Shown here piece after piece: positions 36,897-45,650 of a stretch of DNA of 64,000 nt. The number at the start of each line of letters is the position of its first letter. Position 1 is the first letter of the stretch. The translations under genes and the position numbers were made by a program. The DNA is taken from contig NC_011831.1 in assembly GCF_000021945.1 (NCBI RefSeq), positions 4,539,353 through 4,603,352 on the forward strand. Direction: 5' to 3'. The notes beneath the pieces are model-generated. The model was not told the origin of the DNA. It was given only the letters and a program-made list of their open reading frames with translations, and searched no databases. The stretch comes from Chloroflexus aggregans DSM 9485. Lineage in GTDB: Bacteria > Chloroflexota > Chloroflexia > Chloroflexales > Chloroflexaceae.

Positions 36897-39779
36897 ATGC
36901 CTATGCCCTATATCTCGTTCATCTACCCCGAAGCGTTGTGGTTACTCATCATACCGGTTGTGATGATTGCGGTCGCGCTGTTAGGCCCGCGCCGCTTATC
37001 ACCAATGCGGTTCTGGGGTAGCTTGATCGTGCGTACCCTCATAGCGGTATTCCTGGTGTTTGCCTTCGCAGGTATTCAATTTATCCGCCCGGTTGATCGG
37101 CTCACAACGGTTTTTTTACTCGATGGCAGTGACTCAATGCCGGCATCGACCCGTGCTCAGGCCGAAGCCTTTATCCGTGCGGCGTTGCAAGAGATGCCGC
37201 CGGACGATCAAGCGGCAATCGTTGTCTTCGGTGGTAATGCCTTGGTTGAACGAGCACCCGATAGTGATCGGCGATTAGGGCGCATTACTTCGATTCCCAT
37301 CACCAACCGTACCAACATTGAAGCCGCTATCCAACTGGGCATGGCATTATTCCCCGCCGACTCGCAAAAGCGGCTCGTGTTACTCTCCGATGGTGGCGAA
37401 AATAGTGGGCGGGCGATTGATGTGGCCCGTTTGGCGGCCAGTCGTGGTATTCCTATTGATATTGTCGATCTGGCCCTCGTAGAGACCGACGCAGAAGCAT
37501 TGGTTGCCAGCGTTGAAGCACCGAATGGTGTCCGCGATGGTCAAGAGGCGTTGATCGTGGCAACTGTCGAGAGCACGGTAGCGCAGCGTGCAACGGTACG
37601 CCTGATCGATGATGTCGGGGTCGTCGCGGAACGTGAACTCGATCTCGGACCCGGTGCGACACGGGTTGAATTCGTGGTTCCGATTAAGGGGAGTGGTTTC
37701 CAACGCTATCGGGTGCAAGTGGAGGCTGCGCAAGATGGGCGGGTACAGAATAATGAAGCAGCAGCCTTGATCCGAGTTCAAGGGCCGCCGCGCGTCTTGT
37801 TGGTGGCACGCAACGCCGCCGATGCTCGTCCGTTAGCGACGGCGCTTACTGCGGCTGATATTGTGGCCGAGATTATTGCGCCGGAGGCTGCCCCGCGTTC
37901 GTTGGCCGATCTCAGCGCCTACGATGCGTTGGTATTGGTAAATACACCTGCTCGGGCATTGCCGGTTGGGCTGATGCAGGCTATCCCCGGTTATGTGCGC
38001 GATCTCGGTCGTGGTTTGTTGATGATCGGTGGGGAAGAAAGTTTTGGCGTCGGTGGCTATGGTCGTACTGCGGTCGAAGAGGCATTGCCGGTCTATATGG
38101 ACGTTCGCAACCGTGAGCTACGGCCCGATCTGGCAATTGTGTTTGTGATCGATAAGTCAGGCTCGATGGATGCTTGTCATTGTGCCAATCCCGATCGCGG
38201 CGGCCCCATTACCTCTTCGAGCGAGCGAAAAATTGATATTGCGAAAGATGCGGTTGCGCAAGCGACGGCATTGCTCAGTCCACAAGATACGGTTGGGGTG
38301 GTGACGTTCGACGGTGCTGCTTTTCCAACGTTTGTCGCTACACGCGGGGCGACTGTTGAACAAGTGATGGATGCAGTGTCCGGCGTTGAGCCGCGCGGAC
38401 CGACCAATATTCGCGCCGGTCTGCTGCGCGCCGAAGAGATGCTCCAGCAGGTCGATGCTCGCATTAAGCATATGATTTTGCTGACCGATGGTTGGGGGAG
38501 CGGTGGTGATCAGCTCGATATTGCGGCTCGTCTGCGTGAGCAGGGAATTACATTGACTGTTGTAGCAGCGGGAAGTGGTTCGGCGACCTATCTGCAACAG
38601 TTGGCGGCTGAAGGTGGTGGTCGTTATTATCCGGCGGCTGATATGGCCGATGTACCGCAAATTTTCGTCCAAGAGACCATTACGGCGATTGGTAATTACA
38701 TCGTTGAGCAGCCATTTGTGCCGGTACGCTACAGTAACAGCCCTATTTTGGCCGGAATTAACGCAGTGCCACCACTCTACGGTTACAACGGCAGCACGCT
38801 CAAAGATACTGCGCAGTTAATCCTGGCGACCGAAGATCAGCAACCAATACTGGCAACCTGGCAGTATGGTTTGGGGCGCAGTGCGGCCTGGCTTAGCGAT
38901 ACCAAAGGCAAGTGGGCGCGTGATTGGTTGACATGGGACGGATTTCCACGGTTCGCCGCTCAGTTAATCGGGGATCTGACACCACGTGGTGGTTCAGATG
39001 TCCGCGCCGAGGTGACGGTTGCCGGTGGGGAGACGGTGGTGCGACTGATGACGGCGGCCGGGCAAAATGATTTGACGGTGACGGCTACACTGATCGGTGG
39101 TGATGGTTCGCGTCATGAAGTGCGTTTGACGCAGGTTGCACCAAACCAGTATCAAGCGCGGCTAGAAAGCCCCGTACCCGGCACGTATTTAGTGCAAATT
39201 GCCGGCAATCGCGGCGATCGGGTGGTCGTCCAAGAGACGGCCGGAATGGTTGTGCCGTATTCTTCGGAATATCGCAGTGCTCAAGCCAACCCCGGCCTAT
39301 TGGCCGAACTGGCGAATGTGACCAAAGGTCGGTTTATTGAACAACCGACTGAGGTGTTCAGTCGGATCAATCTGGTTTTCTCGGCACAAGAGATTGCGTT
39401 GCCGCTTCTCCTATTGGCGTTGATCCTGTTGCCCTTCGATATCGCCTTGCGTCGGCTGATGTTGCGGCGGAGCGATTTTGGCGTGCTCGGTCGATTAGCC
39501 GGACGCTTCCAACCGGCCGGATCAGTGCCGGTTGCGCCTGATCCGGTGCTTGGACGATTGCGGTCTGCTCGTGATCAGGCTCGCCGCCGGATGGCCGGAG
39601 AGCAGCAACCGCTTACGCCACCCCCGGCGGTTCCTTCGTTATCTACCTCACCGTCTCATCCGGTAGACCCTTCAAAGACGGAGACTGCAGACGCGCTGGC
39701 GCGCTTGCGGGCTGCCAAAGAGCGTGCGCGTCGCCGAATCACCGGCGATGACAATGACGGAGGGGGAACTACCTCGTAA
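36897..39779 (+). CDS. Membrane protein with two vWA domains and an amidotransferase-like domain
   Basis: The product is 960 aa. Two N-terminal helices (about 8-30 and 40-62) anchor it. The first vWA region (about 70-195) has a partial MIDAS, LDGSDSM. A beta-sandwich and an amidotransferase-like domain (PPRVLLVARN to GGEESFGVGGY, about 300-395) follow. The second vWA (about 415-580) has an intact MIDAS, IDKSGSM, and LLTDGWGSGG. Near 840-860 is another helix, then a basic tail carrying two copies of LxRLRxAxxxARRR (VLGRLRSARDQARRR and ALARLRAAKERARRR). This layout matches BatA/BatB-like and YfbK-like membrane vWA proteins in outline. It is followed by a small membrane protein gene. Its role is unknown. 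Confidence 0.88.
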   Translation: MPMPYISFIYPEALWLLIIPVVMIAVALLGPRRLSPMRFWGSLIVRTLIAVFLVFAFAGIQFIRPVDRLTTVFLLDGSDSMPASTRAQAEAFIRAALQEMPPDDQAAIVVFGGNALVERAPDSDRRLGRITSIPITNRTNIEAAIQLGMALFPADSQKRLVLLSDGGENSGRAIDVARLAASRGIPIDIVDLALVETDAEALVASVEAPNGVRDGQEALIVATVESTVAQRATVRLIDDVGVVAERELDLGPGATRVEFVVPIKGSGFQRYRVQVEAAQDGRVQNNEAAALIRVQGPPRVLLVARNAADARPLATALTAADIVAEIIAPEAAPRSLADLSAYDALVLVNTPARALPVGLMQAIPGYVRDLGRGLLMIGGEESFGVGGYGRTAVEEALPVYMDVRNRELRPDLAIVFVIDKSGSMDACHCANPDRGGPITSSSERKIDIAKDAVAQATALLSPQDTVGVVTFDGAAFPTFVATRGATVEQVMDAVSGVEPRGPTNIRAGLLRAEEMLQQVDARIKHMILLTDGWGSGGDQLDIAARLREQGITLTVVAAGSGSATYLQQLAAEGGGRYYPAADMADVPQIFVQETITAIGNYIVEQPFVPVRYSNSPILAGINAVPPLYGYNGSTLKDTAQLILATEDQQPILATWQYGLGRSAAWLSDTKGKWARDWLTWDGFPRFAAQLIGDLTPRGGSDVRAEVTVAGGETVVRLMTAAGQNDLTVTATLIGGDGSRHEVRLTQVAPNQYQARLESPVPGTYLVQIAGNRGDRVVVQETAGMVVPYSSEYRSAQANPGLLAELANVTKGRFIEQPTEVFSRINLVFSAQEIALPLLLLALILLPFDIALRRLMLRRSDFGVLGRLAGRFQPAGSVPVAPDPVLGRLRSARDQARRRMAGEQQPLTPPPAVPSLSTSPSHPVDPSKTETADALARLRAAKERARRRITGDDNDGGGTTS

Positions 39780-39925
39780 GCTTACATAGTGGTATCTCTT
39801 TATGCTGGTGATCGGCGGTTGGTAAGTGTGGTGCCGGCCATCGCTCGGTGTGTACGTGGTGTGTTGGGACACCGACCTGGCCGAGCCAAGCTCACCTCGA
39901 TTCATCGTCAGCTTAGGGTGGAGTG

Positions 39926-40273
39926 ATGAGCATCGTACATAACACTACGGTACCGCGACAGAACTGGCTTGGCCGTTTAGCATTAGCCCTCTTGATCGGG
40001 TTGCTGGCCGGTATCCTTACGTATCTGACTGCAAGGGCCATCGGATCGGTATGGCTGCTGGTGAATCAACGTGAGCTGGTCGAAGCAATCCAACAAGCTC
40101 TCCAGCAGGGAGTGATGGGGTTGGCAAATAGTAATCTGCGCACCCTACGCATGATTGCCGAGGCTCAGCAGCGGTGGATCGCCGAATTGAGTATATGGCT
40201 AGGGCTTGGCGTAGGATTGGTAACGGCCATTGGTATGTATATCCGGCTTGAGTTAAACGCCGGTGCATCATAA
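39926..40273 (+). CDS. Small two-helix membrane protein
   Basis: The product is a 115-aa protein of no family I know, with membrane helices at about residues 18-42 and 88-108 and a soluble loop between. The start is ATG 39926 (an in-frame GTG is one codon earlier) behind AGGGTGGAG. It lies 146 bp after the double vWA gene on the same strand and converges on the helicase gene with 25 bp between stops. Confidence 0.65.
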   Translation: MSIVHNTTVPRQNWLGRLALALLIGLLAGILTYLTARAIGSVWLLVNQRELVEAIQQALQQGVMGLANSNLRTLRMIAEAQQRWIAELSIWLGLGVGLVTAIGMYIRLELNAGAS

Positions 40274-40298
40274 TGTAGTTTCTGTTCAGAATTCACGC

Positions 40299-42386
40299 CT
40301 ATTTTTCTTCCCACTGCCAAAGTTCATTCGGCAAATCGAGCACAAACGGTGACGGTTGATCGGCATCGGCGCATACCAGGAGTGCGCGCATTGCACGGCT
40401 ACATCCGACATAGAACAGGCGACGCTCCTGTTCGATCATCTCGTCACGTTCTTCGGGTGGTAGATGCTCGAAACTATGCGGCAAATGGTCTTGCGCTAAC
40501 CGCAGCACCGCCACAAATGGAAACTCAAGCCCCTTGGCCGAATGGATGGTCATTACCTTCACCACCGGCTTGCGGAGATCGATCTGCTTCTTTTCGGTAA
40601 GTTCTGCCGACAACCCGATCTTTTGTAATTCATCACAGATCTGCTGGGCTACCTGCCGGCTATGACAGAGTACGGCACCGGCGTGAATGGGCAAGCGCCA
40701 CCGGCGGGCTGCAGTCATCAAGAAATCGCGGATGGCGATAGCCTCTTCGCTAACGGAGCGGCAAAATCGCACGACCGGACGGGGACCTTCGTGGACGGCA
40801 TCGATCGCTGGTTGGTCGTTGCTTTGACCGAGAATAGCAGCGCACGCCGTTGCAATTTGGGCCGTATTACGATAATTGCGACGCAAGACATAGCTCCGTC
40901 CGCGTACTTGCAACATGGTATCGATCTGTTGCCACGCAAAACCGCGTTGGTACAACGACTGCGCAGCATCTGCCGTTAGATAGATCGCAGTGGGTGACTC
41001 GACACAGGCCAATAGGTAGCGCAGCGCGACCGGTGATAAATCTTGTGCTTCATCGATCACAATCGCACGGTATGGGTGCGTGGCTTGCTGCCGGGCTAAC
41101 GCCAGTGCTTGTTGCCGCACATACCCCCACGTGGTCTTTCCGGTCTGGGCCAAGATAGCACGCCACGTCTCATACACCGCCCAGACTGCCTCGCGGATCG
41201 GTGGACGCAACGGTAAGCGCCGTCCTGTGCGTGATTGAGTCAGGTAAGCTACCTGATCGGTCAATCCCCAGTGCTCAATAACGTGGATGAACTCATCACG
41301 CAGGTAATCGATACCGAGCAACTGCAATACCTCACGCCGACGTTGACGGTCACGTTCATTCACTCCGGGCATTGGTGTATTGAGGAGTGCCTGTTCTAAT
41401 GCTTCCCGTTGCTCATTATCGGTGGCAAAGTTCGGTGGGCCGTATGCGCGCGTATAGTGACGGACGATCAGGCTATCGACGGTCGCGACTTCCACCCCTT
41501 TTGTGGCCGGATCGCTACCAAGCAGGCGTTCGAGCAGTTGGGTTGAATAGGCTGTCAATGTATTCGTAAACGTTGTAAATAGTATCGGCGTGATACCTTG
41601 CTCAACGAGATGCTTGACCCGATACAGCGCAATGATAGACTTACCGGTTCCCGGTCCACCACGCACCAGTACAGGGTGATCAATGGAGGTAGTGGCTAAG
41701 CGTTGCTGGTCGGGATCGAGCATGAGTAAAAAGTCGGTCAGCTCACCGGCAACAAACCGGTCGAGATCTTCCGCTTCGTTGAGGAGAAAACGTGGCTGAT
41801 GCAAAATGTCGTCGATATTGCGCGGGTAGAGAATATCCAATACCCGCTCAATAATCTGCTGTGGTACAGGAGCCGAGAGGAGGTCTTCTTCGGTTTGTAC
41901 GGCTAGAAGGCTTGACCAATACTGCTCGGTAATGTGCCAATGACGTAAATCCTCGGCGGTTAAACGACGTGGGAGCAATTGTGGCTGTCTGGAAGACGAA
42001 TCGCCGGCCAAAGGAGGAAGGGTTGCCGACTGCGTAGGGGTTGTAAGGAGTGCATCAATCGTATCGGGATCGACCAACGACGGTGGGGCGTGATCGGGAA
42101 GGTCGATCTGCCCGAAATCGCGTTGATACGTCTGATCATCCCGTTTACGAATAGCAATAAGCTGCACCCATCCTGAGTCAAAGGTGTAAATCAATCGATA
42201 CTCACCAATTCTGACCCGATACAGCGGCGGATTACTATTTTTGAGCTTTTTGGCATCACCTTGTGCTGAAATCGGGTCTCGCTCAAGAATCTTTACCTTT
42301 TGGGTCAGCGCCTTTCGCACTTTATCCGGCAACCCAAGCAACTCGCTCAAGAAAGCTGGTGGAGTGATCAGATGGTATTTGCTCAT
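40299..42386 (-). CDS. RelE/ParE-like domain fused to an SF1 (UvrD-like) helicase
   Basis: The product is 695 aa. Residues 1-88 read like a complete RelE/ParE-fold toxin: SKYHLITPPAF, a helix pair with KVRKALTQKVKIL, KKLKNSNPPLYRVRIG then EYRLIYTF, and IRKRDDQTY at the end. A linker of about 140 residues follows. The helicase has Walker A GGPGTGKS (243-250), an SF1 motif in TTFTNTL, VIDEAQDLSP (Walker B), YRNTAQIA (motif IV/V region), MTIHSAKGLEF and YVGCSRAM. It has the UvrD/Rep/PcrA set of motifs but is short, so 2B-type insertions look reduced. The start is ATG 42386 with GAGGAA upstream. No antitoxin gene adjoins. Whether the RelE part cuts RNA, or binds protein or nucleic acid, is unknown. 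Confidence 0.88.
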   Translation of the reverse strand: MSKYHLITPPAFLSELLGLPDKVRKALTQKVKILERDPISAQGDAKKLKNSNPPLYRVRIGEYRLIYTFDSGWVQLIAIRKRDDQTYQRDFGQIDLPDHAPPSLVDPDTIDALLTTPTQSATLPPLAGDSSSRQPQLLPRRLTAEDLRHWHITEQYWSSLLAVQTEEDLLSAPVPQQIIERVLDILYPRNIDDILHQPRFLLNEAEDLDRFVAGELTDFLLMLDPDQQRLATTSIDHPVLVRGGPGTGKSIIALYRVKHLVEQGITPILFTTFTNTLTAYSTQLLERLLGSDPATKGVEVATVDSLIVRHYTRAYGPPNFATDNEQREALEQALLNTPMPGVNERDRQRRREVLQLLGIDYLRDEFIHVIEHWGLTDQVAYLTQSRTGRRLPLRPPIREAVWAVYETWRAILAQTGKTTWGYVRQQALALARQQATHPYRAIVIDEAQDLSPVALRYLLACVESPTAIYLTADAAQSLYQRGFAWQQIDTMLQVRGRSYVLRRNYRNTAQIATACAAILGQSNDQPAIDAVHEGPRPVVRFCRSVSEEAIAIRDFLMTAARRWRLPIHAGAVLCHSRQVAQQICDELQKIGLSAELTEKKQIDLRKPVVKVMTIHSAKGLEFPFVAVLRLAQDHLPHSFEHLPPEERDEMIEQERRLFYVGCSRAMRALLVCADADQPSPFVLDLPNELWQWEEK

Positions 42387-42483
42387 TACACGGTTCCTCT
42401 TCAAGCCGGTGAACAGACATACCACGATACTTTGTGGTATATGTCGTGCAATTGTAATTATAGTTTAGCATCTTCTGTGGTTA

Positions 42484-42517
42484 GAAAAAAACCGCGGCTC
42501 ACATTGTAAGCCGCGGT
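42484..42517 (-). terminator. Rho-independent terminator of the sigma/anti-sigma operon
   Basis: On the minus strand a perfect 9-bp stem (42517-42509 with 42499-42491, ACCGCGGCT) with a 9-nt loop is followed by seven T. It begins 27 bp after the stop of the anti-sigma gene. Confidence 0.92.
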
Positions 42518-42544
42518 GACATAAGTGAAGATTAGGCTGTTCAG

Positions 42545-43689
<1,145 letters not shown>

Positions 43690-43693
<4 letters not shown>

Positions 43694-44232
43694 TCTCCCA
43701 CCCCCGGCGCCATCAGCCGTGCTAAGTTTGCCAGCGCACGTAGTTGTAATTGTTTAACTGCTCCTTCTGTCTTACCGAGCAGACGGGCAACCTCTTGTAT
43801 CGGCATGCGCTGACCGAAACGGAGAGCCAAGACGTGTCGCTGATCATCGGTGAGCTGATTGATAGCTCGACGGAGTTCTTCATTCATAACAGCTCGTTCA
43901 GCAAGCTCATCCGGCGAAGGTTCGCGACTTACCATCTTTTCGTCAAGGGTCGTGTGCGGATTGCGATAATTGCGCCGAAAGTGGTCGCTAACGACATTGG
44001 AAGCCACTCCAAATAGCCATCCACGTAAACTCGTTTGTGGTGCTTTGCGTTCGCGTAATGCGGTTAGGAGACGGGTAAATACCTCGCTCACCAGATCTTC
44101 ACAAAGGTGGTGGTCATCCACCCGAAATGCGATGTAGCGATAAATTGGCCGGTAGTAGGCGTCGTGAATCGCTGCTAACGCATCTGTATCCAACTCGTAA
44201 GCCCGGCGTAGCAGTTCTGCATCGTCGAGCAC
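43690..44232 (-). CDS. ECF-type RNA polymerase sigma factor
   Basis: The product is 180 aa. Region 2 (YRPIYRYIAFRV and EDLVSEVFTRLL) recognises the -10 and core polymerase. Region 4 (LALRFGQRMPIQEVARLLGKTEGAVKQLQLRAL) recognises the -35. I start at GTG 44232, where AAAGGAG lies five bases upstream; the frame is open 30 codons further but shows no domain. Downstream overlap with the putative anti-sigma gene supports a regulatory pair. A 12-bp hairpin stands just before its ribosome site, and the repeat-protein gene lies upstream on the same strand. Confidence 0.93.
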
Positions 44233-44252
44233 GGTGTCTCCTTTGTTGTTCG

Positions 44253-44286
44253 AGCAAGGTGAACGCCGTGTTGGGTTCACCTTGCT
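44253..44286 (-). promoter_or_regulatory. Hairpin upstream of the ECF sigma gene
   Basis: A perfect 12-bp inverted repeat (44253-44264 AGCAAGGTGAAC with 44275-44286) with a 10-nt loop lies between the repeat-protein gene and the sigma ribosome site. No T-run follows on the minus strand, so attenuation or mRNA processing is as likely as termination. Confidence 0.5.
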
Positions 44287-44341
44287 TGTACTTATTTCCT
44301 TCTGTACGTCAGCATCGATCACTCAATACTAGTTGGTCTTT

Positions 44342-45490
44342 TTAGTGATGATCACTGTCGTGATCATCGTCTTTATCCCCTCCCTTGTGGTCACCTTTTG
44401 AGGGTGAAGGAGTTGGGGTAACCGACGGTGCCGAAGGTGTGGATGTCGGGCTAGTGGAAGGCGCGCGGTCATCATCGTGGTCACGGTCGTCATTGTGGTC
44501 ACGGTCGTCATTGTGGTCACGGTCGTCGGGCGTGGCCGACGGCGTCGGTGCAGGTTGGTCGGTAGGAGTGGTCGACGGCGTCGGCGCAGGCGTATGGTCG
44601 TCATCGTGGTCACGGTCGTCGGGCGTGGCCGACGGCGTCGGTGCAGGTTGGTCGGTAGGAGTGGTCGACGGCGTCGGCGCAGGCGCACGGTCATCATCGT
44701 GGTCACGGTCGTCGGGCGTGGCCGACGGCGTTGGCGCAGGTTGGTCGGTAGGAGTGGTCGACGGCGTCGGCGCAGGCGCACGGTCATCATCGTGGTCACG
44801 GTCGTCGGGCGTGGCCGACGGCGTCGGCGCAGGTTGGTCGGTAGGAGTGGTCGACGGCGTCGGCGCAGGTGTATGGTCGTCATCGTGGTCACGGTCGTCG
44901 GGCGTGGCCGACGGCGTCGGTGCAGGTTGGTCGGTAGGAGTGGTCGACGGCGTCGGCGCAGGCGTATGGTCGTCATCGTGGTCACGGTCGTCGGGCGTGG
45001 CCGACGGCGTCGGTGCAGGTTGGTCGGTAGGAGTGGTCGACGGCGTCGGCGCAGGCGCACGGTCGTCATCGTGGTCACGGTCGTCGGGCGTGGCCGACGG
45101 CGTCGGTGCAGGTTGGTCGGTAGGAGTGGTCGACGGCGTCGGCGCAGGCGTATGGTCGTCATCGTGGTCACGGTCGTCGGGCGTGGCCGACGGCGTCGGT
45201 GCAGGTTGGTCGGTAGGAGTGGTCGACGGCGTCGGCGCAGGCGTATGGTCGTCATCGTGGTCGCGGTCGTCGGGCGTGGCCGATGGCGCTAAGGTTGGGT
45301 TGGTGGTCGGCGAAACGGGATACGGCGCCCACGATTGGTCCTGTTGAGCCGTCGGTGAAGGCTGTAGTTGTCCGAAGAAAGGGAGGCCTTCCATCCAGTG
45401 TGCAGCCGCGTTTCCTCCCAAAACTAACACCAATACAATGCTCACAGCAAGTGCAGTCGGCAACAAACGAGTGAAGCGTGACGGTGCCAT
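44342..45490 (-). CDS. Secreted/surface repeat protein with Asp/His-rich tail
   Basis: The product is 382 aa. An N-terminal signal or anchor helix (about 13-31, ending GGNAAAHW) precedes eight full repeats of 31 residues of the form [12 protein letters not shown] then HTP or RAP, then [13 protein letters not shown] ninth is partial and carries three copies of a 5-residue DRDHN/D unit. The C-terminus is [18 protein letters not shown], rich in Asp, His and Lys. I know no family. The acidic and His-rich composition suggests metal or cation binding and a disordered surface stalk; this is inference. The gene lies 109 bp upstream of the sigma gene, so it may be its target or part of its operon. Confidence 0.78.
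   Translation of the reverse strand: MAPSRFTRLLPTALAVSIVLVLVLGGNAAAHWMEGLPFFGQLQPSPTAQQDQSWAPYPVSPTTNPTLAPSATPDDRDHDDDHTPAPTPSTTPTDQPAPTPSATPDDRDHDDDHTPAPTPSTTPTDQPAPTPSATPDDRDHDDDRAPAPTPSTTPTDQPAPTPSATPDDRDHDDDHTPAPTPSTTPTDQPAPTPSATPDDRDHDDDHTPAPTPSTTPTDQPAPTPSATPDDRDHDDDRAPAPTPSTTPTDQPAPTPSATPDDRDHDDDRAPAPTPSTTPTDQPAPTPSATPDDRDHDDDHTPAPTPSTTPTDQPAPTPSATPDDRDHNDDRDHNDDRDHDDDRAPSTSPTSTPSAPSVTPTPSPSKGDHKGGDKDDDHDSDHH
44528..45271. repeat. 93-bp tandem repeat array inside the surface protein gene
   Basis: The unit beginning GGGCGTGGCC recurs at exact 93-bp steps (44528, 44621 ... 45272), eight complete periods in frame. Two alternative codon pairs in one place (encoding His-Thr or Arg-Ala) give the order HT, HT, RA, HT, HT, RA, RA, HT from N- to C-terminus. 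There are a few silent changes only, which points to recent expansion and exchange. Confidence 0.9.
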
Positions 45491-45584
45491 TGCGTTCTCC
45501 TTTCAGTTTGTCTCAACGCTTTCACTCTGTTTGTCGCCGATGACCGTCAAAAGTTATGGAGCAAGCTGGTTTTGACCCATTATG

Positions 45585-45629
45585 AAAAACAACCACCACG
45601 ACCCCGCTTTGCAGAGGCGTGATGGTTGT
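45585..45629 (-). terminator. Rho-independent terminator of the BMP lipoprotein gene
   Basis: On the minus strand a 12-bp stem (one G-U pair) between 45629-45618 and 45600-45589, ACAACC... with its complement, is followed by TTTTTC. It lies 22 bp after the stop at 45651. Confidence 0.9.
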
Positions 45630-45650
45630 GTCCTGCTAACCGGTCTAGTT

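Noticed and set aside
44385-45347. + strand and other minus-strand ORFs over the 93-bp array (for example Arg-rich repeats)
   Set aside because: The 93-bp unit is divisible by 3, so several frames stay open. Only the frame with a signal helix and acidic tail has gene features.
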